64,000 bases of DNA from Naegleria lovaniensis. Taxonomy: Eukaryota; Heterolobosea; Eutetramitea; Acrasida; Naegleriidae. How positions within the stretch are numbered: position 1 is the stretch's first letter; each line of letters starts with the position of its first letter. The stretch is taken from contig NW_025407829.1 in assembly GCF_003324165.1 (NCBI RefSeq), positions 711,597 to 775,596 on the forward strand. Reading direction: 5' to 3'. The position numbers and the translations under genes were made by a program. The notes beneath the pieces are model-generated. The model was not told the origin of the DNA. It saw nothing but the letters and a program-made list of their open reading frames with translations, and ran no database searches. Positions 51,455-63,803 of this stretch are shown piece by piece.

Positions 51455-52880
51455 ATGTCCGCTTCTAAAGAGTATGTTGTTTTTGATTTTGTAAATGTGG
51501 AGAGTGATCCGAGACTGAACGGGTTCTTTTTCAACATTTTTTGAATAATGAATTTATTTCATGATGAACGTTTTGAATATTTTCAAATATTGTTCATATG
51601 GTTGTTCCATGCCCCCCAATGCGTTGAATTGTTGTTGATGATTTTATACTCTGGTTCCATCTTCAACTCTGTCGTTGCACATTCCTTGCAATGAAATGTT
51701 CATGAAAATTTTGCACCTCTCATGGCTCATGATACATTCCAACCGCGAACATTTCTTTCGCTATTCAACCCTCTCATTGTCGTTCATGAACAATAGTCAA
51801 ATTTTCGACACTGTTCTCGACGCCATTGGAAACACTCCTATGGTTCGTTTGAATCGCGTTCCAAAGAACCATGGTTTGGAATGTGAAGTTTTGGTCAAGT
51901 GTGAGTTTTTCAATGCTGGCGGTTCTGTTAAAGACAGAATTGGCAAGCGAATGCTTTTGGAGGCTGAAAAGAGTGGTCGTATCAAGCCAGGTGACACTCT
52001 CATTGAACCAACATCAGGTAATACTGGTATTGGTCTCGCATTGACTGCAGCTGTGAAAGGATACAAGATGATTATCACATTGCCAGAGAAAATGTCCCAA
52101 GAAAAGGTCTCTGTTTTGAAAGGTTTAGGTGCAGAAATTATTAGAACCCCAACTGAGGCTGATTGGAACTCACCAGAGTCGCATATTGGTGTTGCAGCTC
52201 GTTTGAAGCAAGAAATTGGTGACACTGCACACATTTTGGATCAATACAAGAATCAAGACAATCCATTGGCTCACTATGAAGGTACTGCCGAGGAAATTAT
52301 TAGACAAACTGGTGGTAAAATTGATGTGATTGTCATGGGTGTAGGAACTGGTGGTACTGCCAGTGGTGTTGCAAAGAAGCTTAAGGAAAAAATTCCAGGT
52401 ATTATTGTTGTGGGTGCTGATCCAGTTGGTTCATTGTTGGCCGATCCAGAACATGATAAGGTTGGAACTTACCAAGTCGAAGGTATTGGATACGATTTTG
52501 TTCCTGATGTTTTGGATAGAAGTTTGATTGACATGTGGGTCAAGACTGAAGATAAACCATCATTCACAATGGCTCGAGAATTAATTAGAGAAGAAGGTCT
52601 CTTGTGCGGAGGTTCATCAGGCACTGCCATGTATGCTGCTGTTGAAGCTGCTAAAAAGCTTGGATTAGGTCCTGATAAGAGAGTAGTTGTCTTGTTGCCA
52701 GACTCTATTCGTAACTATTTGAGCAAGTTCTTGAATGATGATTGGATGATTCAACGTCAATTCATGGAAGGTGATCCAATTGCCAGCAGAGAACGTGAAA
52801 TGGAACAATTGAAGAAGAGAATGGAGGTCTTGGAGAAGGAAATTGCTCAATTGAAGAATGCCAACAATAGTCAGAACTAA
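51455..52880 (+). CDS. CBS: Cystathionine beta-synthase (catalytic core only), two exons
   Basis: Preferred model: exon 1 51455-51471 (six codons), intron 51472-51796, exon 2 51797-52880, giving 366 aa. The ATG lies in a normal leader context, the donor is GTATGT and the phase-2 junction is exact. Otherwise the protein would start at an ATG at 51696 (with a presequence-like leader) or 51786. The fold-type II PLP domain is clear: '[11 protein letters not shown]', '[11 protein letters not shown]' (PLP lysine at about 51), '[13 protein letters not shown]', '[10 protein letters not shown]', '[10 protein letters not shown]', '[12 protein letters not shown]'. '[14 protein letters not shown]' and the terminal '[13 protein letters not shown]' are closer to CBS than to bacterial cysteine synthase. 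It condenses serine with homocysteine in transsulfuration. There is no N-terminal haem region and no C-terminal Bateman pair; a 40-residue coiled coil replaces it. Confidence 0.9.
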
Positions 52881-53172
52881 TTTTTGGAGAGTTTCAAATT
52901 GTATTTCTCACAATTTTCACTAACTTCAAATATCGTCGAATAAATTTTTATTGACCAATGCTTTGTATTCGTTCCCAATTTCAAATTGCTTCACAAACGC
53001 AACATTCCAACAATAATTGGAACCCGCCGTTACACTTCAAAAAAAAATACGTTATCTTGATTGCTATCCCAAAGGCTTTGGCTGCATTTTCATCAATAAC
53101 AAGCAAGGCTTTGCAAGCCATATTATCCCGAACAATAACAAACATCCATATAGGAATAGCAATTCATTGAAT

Positions 53173-56100
53173 ATGAACAACAATCTCGACAAATATCTTT
53201 CCGAGCTGAAGGCCAAAAGTTCTTCATCATCCAATAACAGTACTAATAACAACTCGAGTGCCACAACTTCTTCCACAGCTGTTTCCAATAGCTTTACATT
53301 TAAAAGTAAATCAACAGCCTCCGTCAGTCAGAATCAAGCACTTCCCACAAAATCAACTAGAACCAATGTAAATAAGACCTTCGGAACAGCAATAACAACC
53401 CGATCGAATCCTTCAGCACAAACCACCACTTCTAGTGATACCCCTTCGGAAATATTATCAGCCTATGGATCAATTTTAAATAATAATAACAACAACAACA
53501 ACAATACCAACAACAGACAACAAAATCACAATGCTCCTTCCATGGCCATAAAGAAACGAAAATTTGACGATTTCCATGAAGAGGATCATCACGAATCTCC
53601 GACTGAAGAAAAGCCTTCGTCATTTATCACTGCCTCTACTCTGCTGAATAGCAAGTCGTCCAATACTGCTTTGAATTCCAATAACACCTCATCATCGTTC
53701 GTACGACCCAGTGTACGAATTAAACCAAAAGAAAATGGCAGTATCACGAGCAATTTGACTGTCAAAAGTAATAATATCACCACTACTGCCACAAATAGCA
53801 ACAAATCAAGAAAATTGTGGAAAGACAAAGACGAAGAAAATGCAGAGCTGGACGAGTTAATGTCATTTTCATCCACAAATGGCACAAAACAACAGTCAAT
53901 TGATGAAATCGTCATTACTGATGATATTCTTGATGAGGATGAACCAATTTTAACACCTCCAGATTTCAACTCCAAAAACAATTCTGAACCTACAGCACAG
54001 TCATCGAATAGCAAAACAGGTTTTGACCATGATCCTATTCTTGACGAAGACGTTCTTGGTGTTGATTTAATTTTGGATGAAGAAGAAGAGTATCAACGTA
54101 ATAATCTCAATGATGACTCCACATTACAGCATTCATCTACCTCAATCAATAAGACTAGCATTGCAAATGGCTCGAGTACTAGTGTAATTAACAAGACCTC
54201 TTCGACACCAAAATTTCAACCTCCACCCACAAAGAAATTTACCTTACCTTCAAAAACCAGTAGCTCATCCTCGTCAGAGCCACAAACAACAACAACCAAC
54301 ATACAGGTCTCAAAGAGCATTTTACCAAAAGCCTCAACAAAAGTGGCTCCACAAACACCCAAATTTCCTGCTAAATCTTCCTCCTCTTCGACAGTTCAAA
54401 ACTCAAAATCTGAAGCTGAGTTACTGGAAAGTTATGACAAATTGTCGCGAGAGCTTGTTGCCCTATTGACAGACTGTTTGGATTATGCTGATAGTCTTGA
54501 CCCGAATAGCGAAACCTTGATAGATTTCATGTCACAAAAAGCTCAACTCGAAGCGTTGAGGCAAAATCTTTCAGATTCAATGTCAAATATTTCCTCGTCA
54601 TCAACTACAAGCACCACCAACAATGGTTTTGCAACGCCCTCAACTCCTGCCTTCTCATCGTCTCGCACTGTGACAACACCATCTCCCTCTATTTCTTCTG
54701 CTTACGGCAGTAGTAGGCCACAAACAACCTTCTCTTCCTCGACCATTCCAACAAACAATTACAGCTCTTCAAGTAAGAATGTCACTGTTTCTTCCGCCAT
54801 TAACAGTTATGCGAGAAGTAATAATCACACCTATGAGTTCAATAACAACAATGATGACATGCAAGATGACGACTATTCTCACTATTCCAACTTTGATTCG
54901 TCGCCCACAAGCATTAGAGTTGATGATGATGAAGATGTTGTTTTCACAGGCAGTCAAAAGAGCTCAGCATTTCCCACAACAAGCTCATCCAATAACTATG
55001 CTGTCAATGTTGATGAAGATGACGGATTTGGTGCAGTTATTCCATTCGATAATAACAATAATGACAACTATTCTTCAAGATACAATAATAGTAGCAGCTC
55101 ATATTCATATAGCAGCTCGAGCAGTAGCAGTCGAATGCGATCCCAAACACAATCTGAACATGCCTCTACTTCTCACGACAATTCCTATTATGCCAATGAA
55201 AATTTCGAATGGAGCAGAGAGCTCAAGAGTACCCTTAAAGAAGTGTTTGGTATCAATTCATTCAGAAATTTACAATTGGAAGCAATCAATGCTACACTTT
55301 CAGGAAGAGATGTTTTCATTATCATGCCAACTGGTGGAGGTAAAAGTTTGTGTTACCAACTTCCAGCAATTATTGGTTCTGTAGGTGTGACCATTGTCAT
55401 TTCTCCACTGCTCTCCCTTATTCAAGATCAAGTCATGTCTCTCATCAACTTGGACATTCCAGCTGTTTTCCTTACGGGTGAACAAGACTCTGAAACAACC
55501 AAACAAATTTACAGAGAATTGGCCTCATCAAATCCAAGCTTCCGTCTTCTCTATGTAACACCTGAGAAAATCTCTGCAAGCGCATCATTTGTAAACATTT
55601 TACGAAAGCTCTATGATCGTGGACTTTTCAAGAGAGTTGTTGTCGATGAGGCTCACTGTGTGAGTAATTGGGGACACGATTTTAGACCTGACTATCGAAA
55701 GTTAGGCGTATTCAAGGACGAATTTCCCGATGTTCCACTTATTGCTCTTACTGCCACCGCCACTTCACGTGTTCAACAAGACATTATTCATCAACTCAAT
55801 ATTAAGAATTGTGTCAGTTTGAAGGGCTCCTTCAACAGAACTAATTTATATTACGAAGTGAGAAAAAAGGCTTCTTTGGAAAAAACTGCAAAGGAAATTT
55901 CGGATTTTATCAATGACAAGTATCCCAATCAATCTGGAATTGTGTATTGTTTGAGTAAGAAGGATTGTGAAAAGATGGCTGAAGAGCTCACCTCTCTCGG
56001 TCACAATGTTGGAGTGTACAACTCAGACGTAGCGGCAGCTGATAAGCAAGATGTTCATGAAAAATGGAGTCGTGACGAGTTGAAAATTATTGTAGCTACC

Positions 56101-57480
56101 ATTGCTTTTGGTATGGGAATTAACAAGCCGGATGTACGTTTTGTCATTCACCACAGCTTGCCCAAATCCATCGAAGATTATTATCAAGAATCAGGAAGAG
56201 CTGGCAGAGACGGTCTCGAAAGCCACTGTATCTTGTTCTATTCATATGCTGATAAAGCTCGTCAGCAAAAATTTTTGGATAATGAAAAGGCTAGCAAGAA
56301 TGGCTATGAAAACATTAACAAGATTGTTTCCTATTGTGAGAATGATTGTGAATGTCGAAGAGTTGTACAGTTGAGACACTTTGGAGAATCTTTTGATCCA
56401 GCTCAATGCAAAGGAATGTGTGACAATTGCAAAAATGAAGCTCCAGTCGAAAAGAAGGACTACACCAAAGAAGCATCATCTTTCCTCAAATTGGTCAAAG
56501 ATATTGGAAATTTCAAATCGACCATGTCGCACATTGTTGGAGTTTGGCGAGGTTCTAAGGCATCTAAAATTAAGAGCTTACAGCATGATAAATTGGACGG
56601 ACATGGAGCAGGAAAAGATCTCAACAAGAATGTTGCTGAAATTCTAGTATCGAAACTCATTTGTGATGGATATTTACTTGAAAAAGTTCATGTAAATGAA
56701 CAGTATGGTGGTAGTTACAGTCAACTCGGTGTTTCATCGTCAGCCGAAAGAATCATTCAGGGACGAGACAAGTTTGAACTTCTCGTGAGAAGCAAATCCA
56801 AAAAGACCAAAGGTTCTCTTGAAAAGATGTTGACAAAGGGATCTGCATCCTCTACCACAATTAATTCCAATACAAAGAAGAAGAAGGAGTTTGAATCCAT
56901 GTTGAGCACTGCCCTTCAAGATAAGAGATCAGAATTGGCGAAGCAGAAAGGTCTTCGTCCTTACAACATTTTGGCTTCAAAAACTTTACAAGAGTTGATC
57001 TCCCAACAACCTCTTGATATTGAGTCCATGTCAGCAATCAGCGGAATGGGTAAAAATGTTATGGCAAATTATGGTCTAATTTTCTTGGAATTGATTCGAT
57101 CCATGAGATCGAAAGAAATGGGAGATTGCCAACCACTTACAGATGCTGAAAGAAAAGAATTTAGTGAAAAGTACAAAACTTCGACCAAGTTGAATATTCG
57201 AACAGCAGCTTCGAAAACACCTCAACAACAAATTGAAGATGACAAGAATGATGATGAGTTAGATTTGAATTTGGACGATTTGGAAGATATCACTGATCAA
57301 GTTGGCAGCAGTAATGTTAGTGCGGTTGAACACAATCAAAACTCAGATATTGACATTTTAACTACTGAAGAATGGGAAAGTTTAGAAGATTTGGTTGAGC
57401 AAGAGTTTGGTGAGCCATCTCAACCTCCACCCAAACCCTCAGCAAAGAACCAACCAAAGTACAGGTTTAAAAATTTATAA
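53173..57480 (+). CDS. RecQ helicase, BLM/Sgs1 type with RQC and HRDC domains
   Basis: Single exon, 1435 aa from the first good ATG; the frame is open 52 codons upstream but starts at a TTG. Residues 1-670 are a long Ser/Asn/Thr-rich disordered tail with acidic patches. The helicase covers about 680-1015: '[12 protein letters not shown]' (motif 0), '[14 protein letters not shown]' (I), '[12 protein letters not shown]' (Ia), '[18 protein letters not shown]' (II plus aromatic loop), 'ALTATAT' (III), '[10 protein letters not shown]' (IV), '[10 protein letters not shown]' (VI). A zinc-binding set follows ('CENDCECRR' then 'CKGMCDNC'), then the RQC winged helix, and an HRDC domain at about 1250-1320 ('[17 protein letters not shown]'). 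All catalytic motifs are intact. Expected work is double Holliday-junction dissolution and fork repair in the nucleus with a topoisomerase III partner. Confidence 0.93.
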   Translation: MNNNLDKYLSELKAKSSSSSNNSTNNNSSATTSSTAVSNSFTFKSKSTASVSQNQALPTKSTRTNVNKTFGTAITTRSNPSAQTTTSSDTPSEILSAYGSILNNNNNNNNNTNNRQQNHNAPSMAIKKRKFDDFHEEDHHESPTEEKPSSFITASTLLNSKSSNTALNSNNTSSSFVRPSVRIKPKENGSITSNLTVKSNNITTTATNSNKSRKLWKDKDEENAELDELMSFSSTNGTKQQSIDEIVITDDILDEDEPILTPPDFNSKNNSEPTAQSSNSKTGFDHDPILDEDVLGVDLILDEEEEYQRNNLNDDSTLQHSSTSINKTSIANGSSTSVINKTSSTPKFQPPPTKKFTLPSKTSSSSSSEPQTTTTNIQVSKSILPKASTKVAPQTPKFPAKSSSSSTVQNSKSEAELLESYDKLSRELVALLTDCLDYADSLDPNSETLIDFMSQKAQLEALRQNLSDSMSNISSSSTTSTTNNGFATPSTPAFSSSRTVTTPSPSISSAYGSSRPQTTFSSSTIPTNNYSSSSKNVTVSSAINSYARSNNHTYEFNNNNDDMQDDDYSHYSNFDSSPTSIRVDDDEDVVFTGSQKSSAFPTTSSSNNYAVNVDEDDGFGAVIPFDNNNNDNYSSRYNNSSSSYSYSSSSSSSRMRSQTQSEHASTSHDNSYYANENFEWSRELKSTLKEVFGINSFRNLQLEAINATLSGRDVFIIMPTGGGKSLCYQLPAIIGSVGVTIVISPLLSLIQDQVMSLINLDIPAVFLTGEQDSETTKQIYRELASSNPSFRLLYVTPEKISASASFVNILRKLYDRGLFKRVVVDEAHCVSNWGHDFRPDYRKLGVFKDEFPDVPLIALTATATSRVQQDIIHQLNIKNCVSLKGSFNRTNLYYEVRKKASLEKTAKEISDFINDKYPNQSGIVYCLSKKDCEKMAEELTSLGHNVGVYNSDVAAADKQDVHEKWSRDELKIIVATIAFGMGINKPDVRFVIHHSLPKSIEDYYQESGRAGRDGLESHCILFYSYADKARQQKFLDNEKASKNGYENINKIVSYCENDCECRRVVQLRHFGESFDPAQCKGMCDNCKNEAPVEKKDYTKEASSFLKLVKDIGNFKSTMSHIVGVWRGSKASKIKSLQHDKLDGHGAGKDLNKNVAEILVSKLICDGYLLEKVHVNEQYGGSYSQLGVSSSAERIIQGRDKFELLVRSKSKKTKGSLEKMLTKGSASSTTINSNTKKKKEFESMLSTALQDKRSELAKQKGLRPYNILASKTLQELISQQPLDIESMSAISGMGKNVMANYGLIFLELIRSMRSKEMGDCQPLTDAERKEFSEKYKTSTKLNIRTAASKTPQQQIEDDKNDDELDLNLDDLEDITDQVGSSNVSAVEHNQNSDIDILTTEEWESLEDLVEQEFGEPSQPPPKPSAKNQPKYRFKNL

Positions 57481-57615
57481 AACAACTCTTGATCTGCACA
57501 AGTTGCTCTCGAATATTTTCAATTGAATTTTGTTGAACGTTGCAGAAGGAATGTTTATTTCCGTATTGAACCTGTCGTTGTTTATTTTGCTGAACCACAT
57601 TTTAAATGCTCAAGT

Positions 57616-58992
57616 TCATGCCATCCAGCGACAATAAATACAACACGCCTCTCCTACACTTGTTTCTTCAACAAATTCTTCTGTTAAAGAACACAACAAA
57701 GGCTTCCGCTTTTGTCGCTCACAGTTCATACAGTCAAAGACTGTAGCGGGATTGTCGCCATATTCCTGGCAGGCGTCCCGTCCAAAATTATTAAGAGAAT
57801 TCAACAGATCTTTGAAGGTCTTTCTAGCTTCCAAAGTTGGCCATTCGTGTGAAATATTATTTCTCGACAAAATTATCAGATCGATTAAAATCTAAAGTTT
57901 CATTTACATTTTAGAGCGCCTAAATCCCAGAATTTGATTTAATCTTCTTAATGGAGAGTTCTCGACATCAAATGCACTCGATTGATCACTTAGTGGTATG
58001 GCCCAATATCCATAAGTTTGAATAAATGTGAAAAAGTGAAATTTCATATTGCTGGAAATTGCATTATTGTTGCCCTCTTCCTCAGAATGATTTGTCTCAT
58101 CAACCACACGATGACTATTGTTTCCATTACTGTCATTCAGAGTCATTCCACTACCAAGGCCTTCACTAATTTTTGAGAGAATAATATTTGCAAACCACTC
58201 CTCAACACGAGCTTGATTAGTACCTTCTTTCAACACTCGTCCAAAAATATCTTCATATAATTGCATTCGATAACTTTCGAATGGAATGAAAACGGGCTTG
58301 TTCTTTTTTGTAGTGTTGACCATGTCATGTGACACGCCAGAATCATTCAAAATTGCAAGAATTCCCTCAACCGAAAACCCATTCATCAAATGCACATGAG
58401 GAATGTGATGTTTCAACTTTTCATGCTGATCCAGTTGTAGCTCACGAACTTTTCTCATGACTGTATTCATCGTTTCGATATATTCATCCACACTCAAAGG
58501 ATTGAGCTTGTGAGTCAATATGAAACATTTGGGAAGAAGTAAACCCTCATCATTCCGACTCGAATCGACAATAGTGTTAGATAGTTCAGGAGTGAAGGAT
58601 TGATGTTGATGAGGAGGAAGAGAATGATTCTTGGAGGCGAGAGGAGGTAATGGTACTGAAGGTACATCTCTGTGAGGAGCTGAGATCTGAGATGATGGAT
58701 TAATATCATTTGGCGTGTTGAAATATCGACCTGTGATGAGAGGATTGTGTTGAAGGTAGTTGGTGGTGGGTAATCGTTGGTAAGATAAAGTTGGTGTTGA
58801 ATCATTGTTGGGAAGAAGTTTGATTTCTCTGGCTCGGATAGAGTCTTGGAGTTGAGGAATGTGTTGTTGCTGAGTAGTGGTTGATTCGTTGGGAAGATGG
58901 TGGTTGCTGGTGCTGGATGCGTCTAAAGCATGGATGAAAAAGTCTTGACTGAAAATCAATTCTAGTGGAGTGGTAGGTGAATGATTCATCAT
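57616..58992 (-). CDS. Uncharacterised 443-aa protein with Cys-rich C-terminus, two exons
   Basis: Exon 1 (58992-57908) and exon 2 (57862-57616) join over a 45-nt phase-2 intron (GTAAAT...GTCGAG). Total 1332 nt. Without the intron, exon 1 would stop one codon later, and exon 2 would have no ATG of its own, so the join is favoured. Residues 1-150 are His/Ser/Thr/Pro-rich. The middle has 'KCFILTHKLNPLSVDEYIE' and 'KPVFIPFESYRMQLYEDIF'. The C-terminus carries eight cysteines in 'CQEYG', 'CMNCERQ', 'LLC' and 'ACCIYC', possibly for metal or disulfides. No family recognised. Confidence 0.6.
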
Positions 58993-59279
58993 CACGGGAT
59001 GGTTTTCAAGTTGGAATTTTCAATAATAATAATAATTGGTGATGGATATAGGAAGACGATGCACGGGATAGCTGCTTCAAATTAATTGAACCTGAAGAAA
59101 TATGGTGAGATCACTAGATTCTCTTTCAACACATCCTTTTGATGATGATGAAGAGAATTGAAGAGAGCCGAAACACACAGACGACTGCTCCACGTGGTAC
59201 AAAAAAACCGTTAATTTGGCCTCACGCACAAGCTTACAAAAGGATATTTTTTTATTTTTTTTAATTCGTTAAAACAAAA

Positions 59280-62268
59280 ATGCACACCTCGTTTGCTCCC
59301 TCTCACCATCAGCCACCTTCTGATGATCACCTGCATCATCAAGAAGAAACAAAATATCATCATGGTGAGGGCTTTCAAACATCTTCTTCCTCTCAGCACA
59401 ACATGATGGATGTACATGATGATCCGCATCCACCTGAGGAACACGATGATCACTTGCGAGAAGACCATCACAATAATAACGGCATGTATCAAGAGTATCT
59501 TCATAATGATCATCATCAATCGGCCTACCACGATGTGAGTTATGAGCCTGTTGTAGAAGGTTCACAATCCGTTTACCACCAACACGTACACTCGTCGACG
59601 AGCAGTAGTGGTGGAGCCAGTTCTCATCACCATTCAGGCAAGCCAAAGAAAGACCTCCATGAAGTCGAGCTATGGCTTTGCTCGAAACTGAATAGTGATT
59701 GGAGTTCGGAACGAATTGTCTCTCAAATTAATGAGGAGACTCTCGAACTCTTCATTGATGACCACTCTCACCATAACTATGACAACTTTTATAACTTGGG
59801 TGTTTCCAACTCGCAACTGATCAAACTTCGCTTCATCATGTGCTGCCTCTCCATCAAGAAGAAGCAAATGACTCCAACCCTTGCCTCTTACTTTTGTACA
59901 TTATTTAAGGTATGTTGTATGTTGTTGTTGCGAGTTTTTTGACACAACCGTGTTGTTCGTGTTGATGTTTTGTTCGTAACGTCTGCAATGGTCCAAACTC
60001 GCTTCTCCAATTTTCACAACAACCACCTGTTATTATATTTCATCCCTGCTGCTGCATTCTGGATGACTCGATTTTTTTTGTTAATAATTTGGTTGGTTTT
60101 TTGTTCACTTGCCACTTTCACTTTTCTTTGGGACCTTCGCTTACAATGATTGTTGTAACTCAACATTTATTCTGTGGCAACAACAACAAATGCATGTGTG
60201 AAACAATACCCTTCAATGTTGCACTCTATTGAACCTCCTCTTGGTTTCATTCCCTTCCGTATAGAATATTATCGAAAATAAGCGTGGAGAAGATGACTGG
60301 GTCAGAATGATGGCAGAAATACTCTATCTATTCCCTGAACATTCATGCATTAGGACCGATATTCAGAAAAGCATACTACACGAGCTCGAGATGAGTGATG
60401 AATATGAAGCGCATGAAAATGACTCTCCGCAACGATACTTTCAACAAGCTATCAAACACTTTCAGGCCCTTGCTATGAAGCAAGATGATGAGAATTCGTC
60501 ATTGTCATTACAAAAGCTTTCCTACTCTCCTGCCACTTCACTCAAACCAACAGTCTCCAAGTACTTGAATGTTCATCCAGAGAGTATCGATAGAGCCATG
60601 AAAGAATTGGAGGAGAAGAGAAACTTTCTCGAAGAATACTCCAGCACGGATGGAAAGAACCTCAATAGCAATCTATACTCACTTCGTCACTACCAACCTT
60701 CCAACAAACACTTCACTCTAAGATCATCTGCCTGTAAAAATCTCATTGAACCACTTAATTATTTGGACGAGCTAGAGAACGAGTCCTCTAAGAAGAATGT
60801 CAGTGTGAAAGTTTCACCTCTCAAAAAGCTCACTCCTTCTAGACCTCCCTTATCTTCATCAGGATCTACCTCAACTCCAACCAGTGCCAATCTCAATAAG
60901 AACAAACTCCCTGGACTCAAGAAAATCTCTTCAAATTTACCTTCAACACCTAAGACTACTCTCTTAAAGACTCCTCCTCCTTCACATACTCCCACGACTC
61001 AACTCATTTCACCCCCATCAGCTACTTCCAACTCTGCTCCTAGATCTGTTTTTCTCGAAGATTCGATTGCCTTACAGAGAATTAAAGAGCAGCAACAAAA
61101 CGAGAAGAAACGAACCTCCAACAAACAGTTAACAGAAGAGCAGAAACTAAAAGAAAAAGAACGAAAGAAGCAAGAAAAGCAAGAGCTCAAGGAAAAGAAG
61201 GAGAAGGAAAAGCTCGAGAAGAAGAAGCAAAAGGAAGAGCTCAAGAGGAAGCAAATGGAGGAAAAGAAGGCTGCTCAACAAGCAGCTCTTGCCAATGGAG
61301 GAGCAGCCGGAACAGGACGAAAACGTAGAAAGAACAATCCTGCCAATGCAACACAAGACAATGCAGATCAGAATTCCATGTTGAGTCCTTCACAGGATCC
61401 AAATGTTGCAGCTGGAATGCAACACGCTCACCCCATGTATGGTACCATGTTGAATCAGGCTGGTTATTTGAATCCAATGTTTGCAGCCAGCGCAGGAACT
61501 CCAGGAGGCTTCCCACCATTTGCTGCCGGTCAGTATGCAAACTTGTTGTCGAACACGTTCTTTTCACCTCCACCTGGTACAGCACAACAGGGTACTCCAC
61601 AACCCAATCAACCCGGAATGCCATCTGTTTTAATGCCCAACATGGGAAATATGCAAGCTCTAGGTAAACCTCCACAAGGGGATCAGACTAGTTTCACACA
61701 ATTACTCGGTATCAACTCGTCACCAAACACAAGACCACCCAATAATTTATTGCCTCCACCATTTGCACCACCAACTGGCGTTTCATCATTTCCAAATGTA
61801 TTATTCGCTCCAGGAGATCCAGCCTCAATGAACATGCTCATGAGAGGTGCTCAACTTGGTGCTAATCCTTCTGCAGGACAACCTCAAATGCGTCAACCAC
61901 CAAACTATCCAGTGAGTAACTTCCAACAACCATCTCCTACTACGACTACGACTGCTGCTACTCAGAATCCTCCTCAGACTGCTCAAACTGTAGTCAGTGA
62001 TGAAGAGAGAAAGGCCAAAGTTGAGACCTATCTCAATGGCAATATTTTGAAAGATTGCAATAGGGTATCGGAGGAAACACGAAGCAAAATTTTCAACTTT
62101 TTGATAGGCAACACAAACTCAGAGGGTGGCTTTGAAGACAAGCTTCTCATTCATGAAGAGGTTGATAATGATGAGAAGAGACAAATTTATTTCCATATGG
62201 ATCACACCAATCGAAAGTGGAAGAAGATTATGCAAAAACAGAATAATATCCATAGCGGATTAGAATAA
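59280..62268 (+). CDS. NELFA: NELF-A homologue (negative elongation factor subunit A), two exons
   Basis: Exon 1 59280-59909 and exon 2 60265-62268 join in phase 0 over a 355-nt intron, the longest here, giving 877 aa. The first 120 residues are His-rich. Residues about 125-260 match the NELF-A N-terminal helical domain: 'LHEVELWLCSKLNSDWSSER', 'LIKLRFIMCCLSIKKKQM' and 'DDWVRMMAEILYLFPE', the last aligning with the DPWV...ILKSFPD block of animal NELF-A. 'KHFTLRSSACKNLIEPL' corresponds to its conserved basic stretch. A long Pro/Asn/Gln linker with a Lys/Glu helix (about 400-445) leads to a C-terminal domain ('EETRSKIFNFLIGNTNSEGG' and 'IYFHMDHTNRKWKKI') like the terminal NELF-A module. NELF-A binds NELF-C/D and stabilises promoter-proximal paused RNA polymerase II. 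Assigned from remembered alignment. Confidence 0.75.
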
Positions 62269-62511
62269 ATGAATCGTTGGTTTTGCGTTTGAAATTTGTC
62301 ACACGTGGTACCATTTCGTTGCTTGGAAGGTCTCTCACTTGGGATTGAAATTTCATCATTTTCACATCAAATTGATTGGGAAGGACGAATAAATTTTGTT
62401 CTTGCATTCACTCGAACTGATTTTCACGCAACCTGTCAACTTGTAGCATTTCTCAATTTCAAATAAAACAAAAATTGTTCACAACAACCTTCAATCATAC
62501 ACTCCATCATC

Positions 62512-63632
62512 ATGCAAAGTCAAATCATGACTTACACCAAATTCGTGAGAAGCACTCTATTACGAGTGGCCAACAAGGAAACTGCAGCTGAACAAACCAA
62601 ATACTTTAAACATGTAAGTGCACTTGCCCGAGGACGACCATTGGAAAACGAGTTAGTTACTCAACCGAATCATGATGCACAGGTCATTGATTTTCATGGA
62701 TTAAAGGCTCCGATGGTAGAAAAGTGTTGGAAGGAATCACTCAAAGATCCTCTTCAAACGAAATTTCCAAATGTTTCGGATCAGTTGAAAGTTGCCTATG
62801 AATTGATGAAGAGTAAATATTTTGAAGAGAAGAATGTTGGAATTAAGGTGAGTGAAGCAATGATGAAATGATTGAAATATTTGAACCATTTAATGATGAT
62901 ATTATTGAAATATTTCTAAATTTGGAAAAAATTATTGGTATGAAATATTGGAATATACCTCATCAGATACTAGCTGGAAATGTTTCAAAAATTATTCCAA
63001 AACGAAAAAAGAAAAAGACTGGACAAGATTCCATAGAAGATGCATTGAACGGCCTAAAAGTCATTACCGATCTTGATGAACAATTATTTCAAGATGAACA
63101 TATTTATGATTGGGGAACTTGTGATACATTGAGGTAATTATCATGACATGAATATTGTTGATTGATCATTTATTATAGTTCTCAAGTAATTTGTGAATTA
63201 ATTAAGAGAGATTCTTCATTGGGTTCAATTGTTCAGCAATGGAAAGATTCTTCAAATATTTGGCAACAACGAAGTGCCTGCGTGAGTTTTGTCAAAATTG
63301 CTAAACATGGAGAGTTTAATGATATTATTTTTGATATTTGCTCCACCACAGTTCAAAATAAGGAAAGATTTGTGCAATTGGGAACGGGATGGGTGTTGAG
63401 AGAATTGAGTTTGGCAGATTTGGATGCTGTGACCATGTTTATTAAACGAAATTATTCTAATTTCAGTCGAGAAGGTCTGAGATATGCCATTGAAAAGATG
63501 GATTCCAAGTTGAAATCGAAATTATTGGCTTATTCAAAGGGAGATTCACAAAGTGAGGTTGAAGAGGAATCGTCTGAGGAGAGTCATGGCGCTAGTAGTG
63601 GTGAAGAGATGGAAGATCAATATGAAGAATAA
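62512..63632 (+). CDS. DNA alkylation repair (AlkD-like HEAT) family protein, three exons
   Basis: Exons 62512-62847, 62967-63133 and 63179-63632 total 957 nt (318 aa); introns are 119 nt (phase 0) and 45 nt (phase 2). The ATG is the first in frame. The protein is all-helical, with 'YFKHVSALARGRPLENELV', 'FHGLKAPMVEKCWKES' (matches the G-(L/I)-x-x-P-x-V block of AlkD-like proteins), 'LFQDEHIYDWGTCDTL' (the D-x-W-x-x-x-D block), 'WKDSSNIWQQRSACVSFVK' (the W-x-x-R-x-A block) and 'RFVQLGTGWVLRELS' (the V-x-x-G-W-x-L-R-E block). AlkD excises N3/N7-alkylated purines by base-flipping-independent capture. Family call is good; glycosylase activity is not shown. The acidic tail is an addition. Confidence 0.8.
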
Positions 63633-63803
63633 ATTACCATTTTTTCAATAAATTGCTGAATGTTGCTGATCAGGGTTGTTCACCCAAAACGAGAACAAGC
63701 ACAGAGCTCTCTTTTAAAAAGTGTGAGAGTGAAGTTTATTAGTGAATACGGTGAAAAATTGTTTGGGTTGATGACAACTTGGTTGAATCTCCAGAGTGAC
63801 AAA

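Noticed and set aside
51675-51796. CBS start at the beginning of the longest open frame
   Set aside because: That position is a TTG; the six-codon upstream exon gives a shorter, cleaner N-terminus.
59211-59646. Two open frames on the minus strand opposite the NELF-A exon 1
   Set aside because: They mirror a His/Asp-rich coding stretch on the + strand and have no motif of their own.
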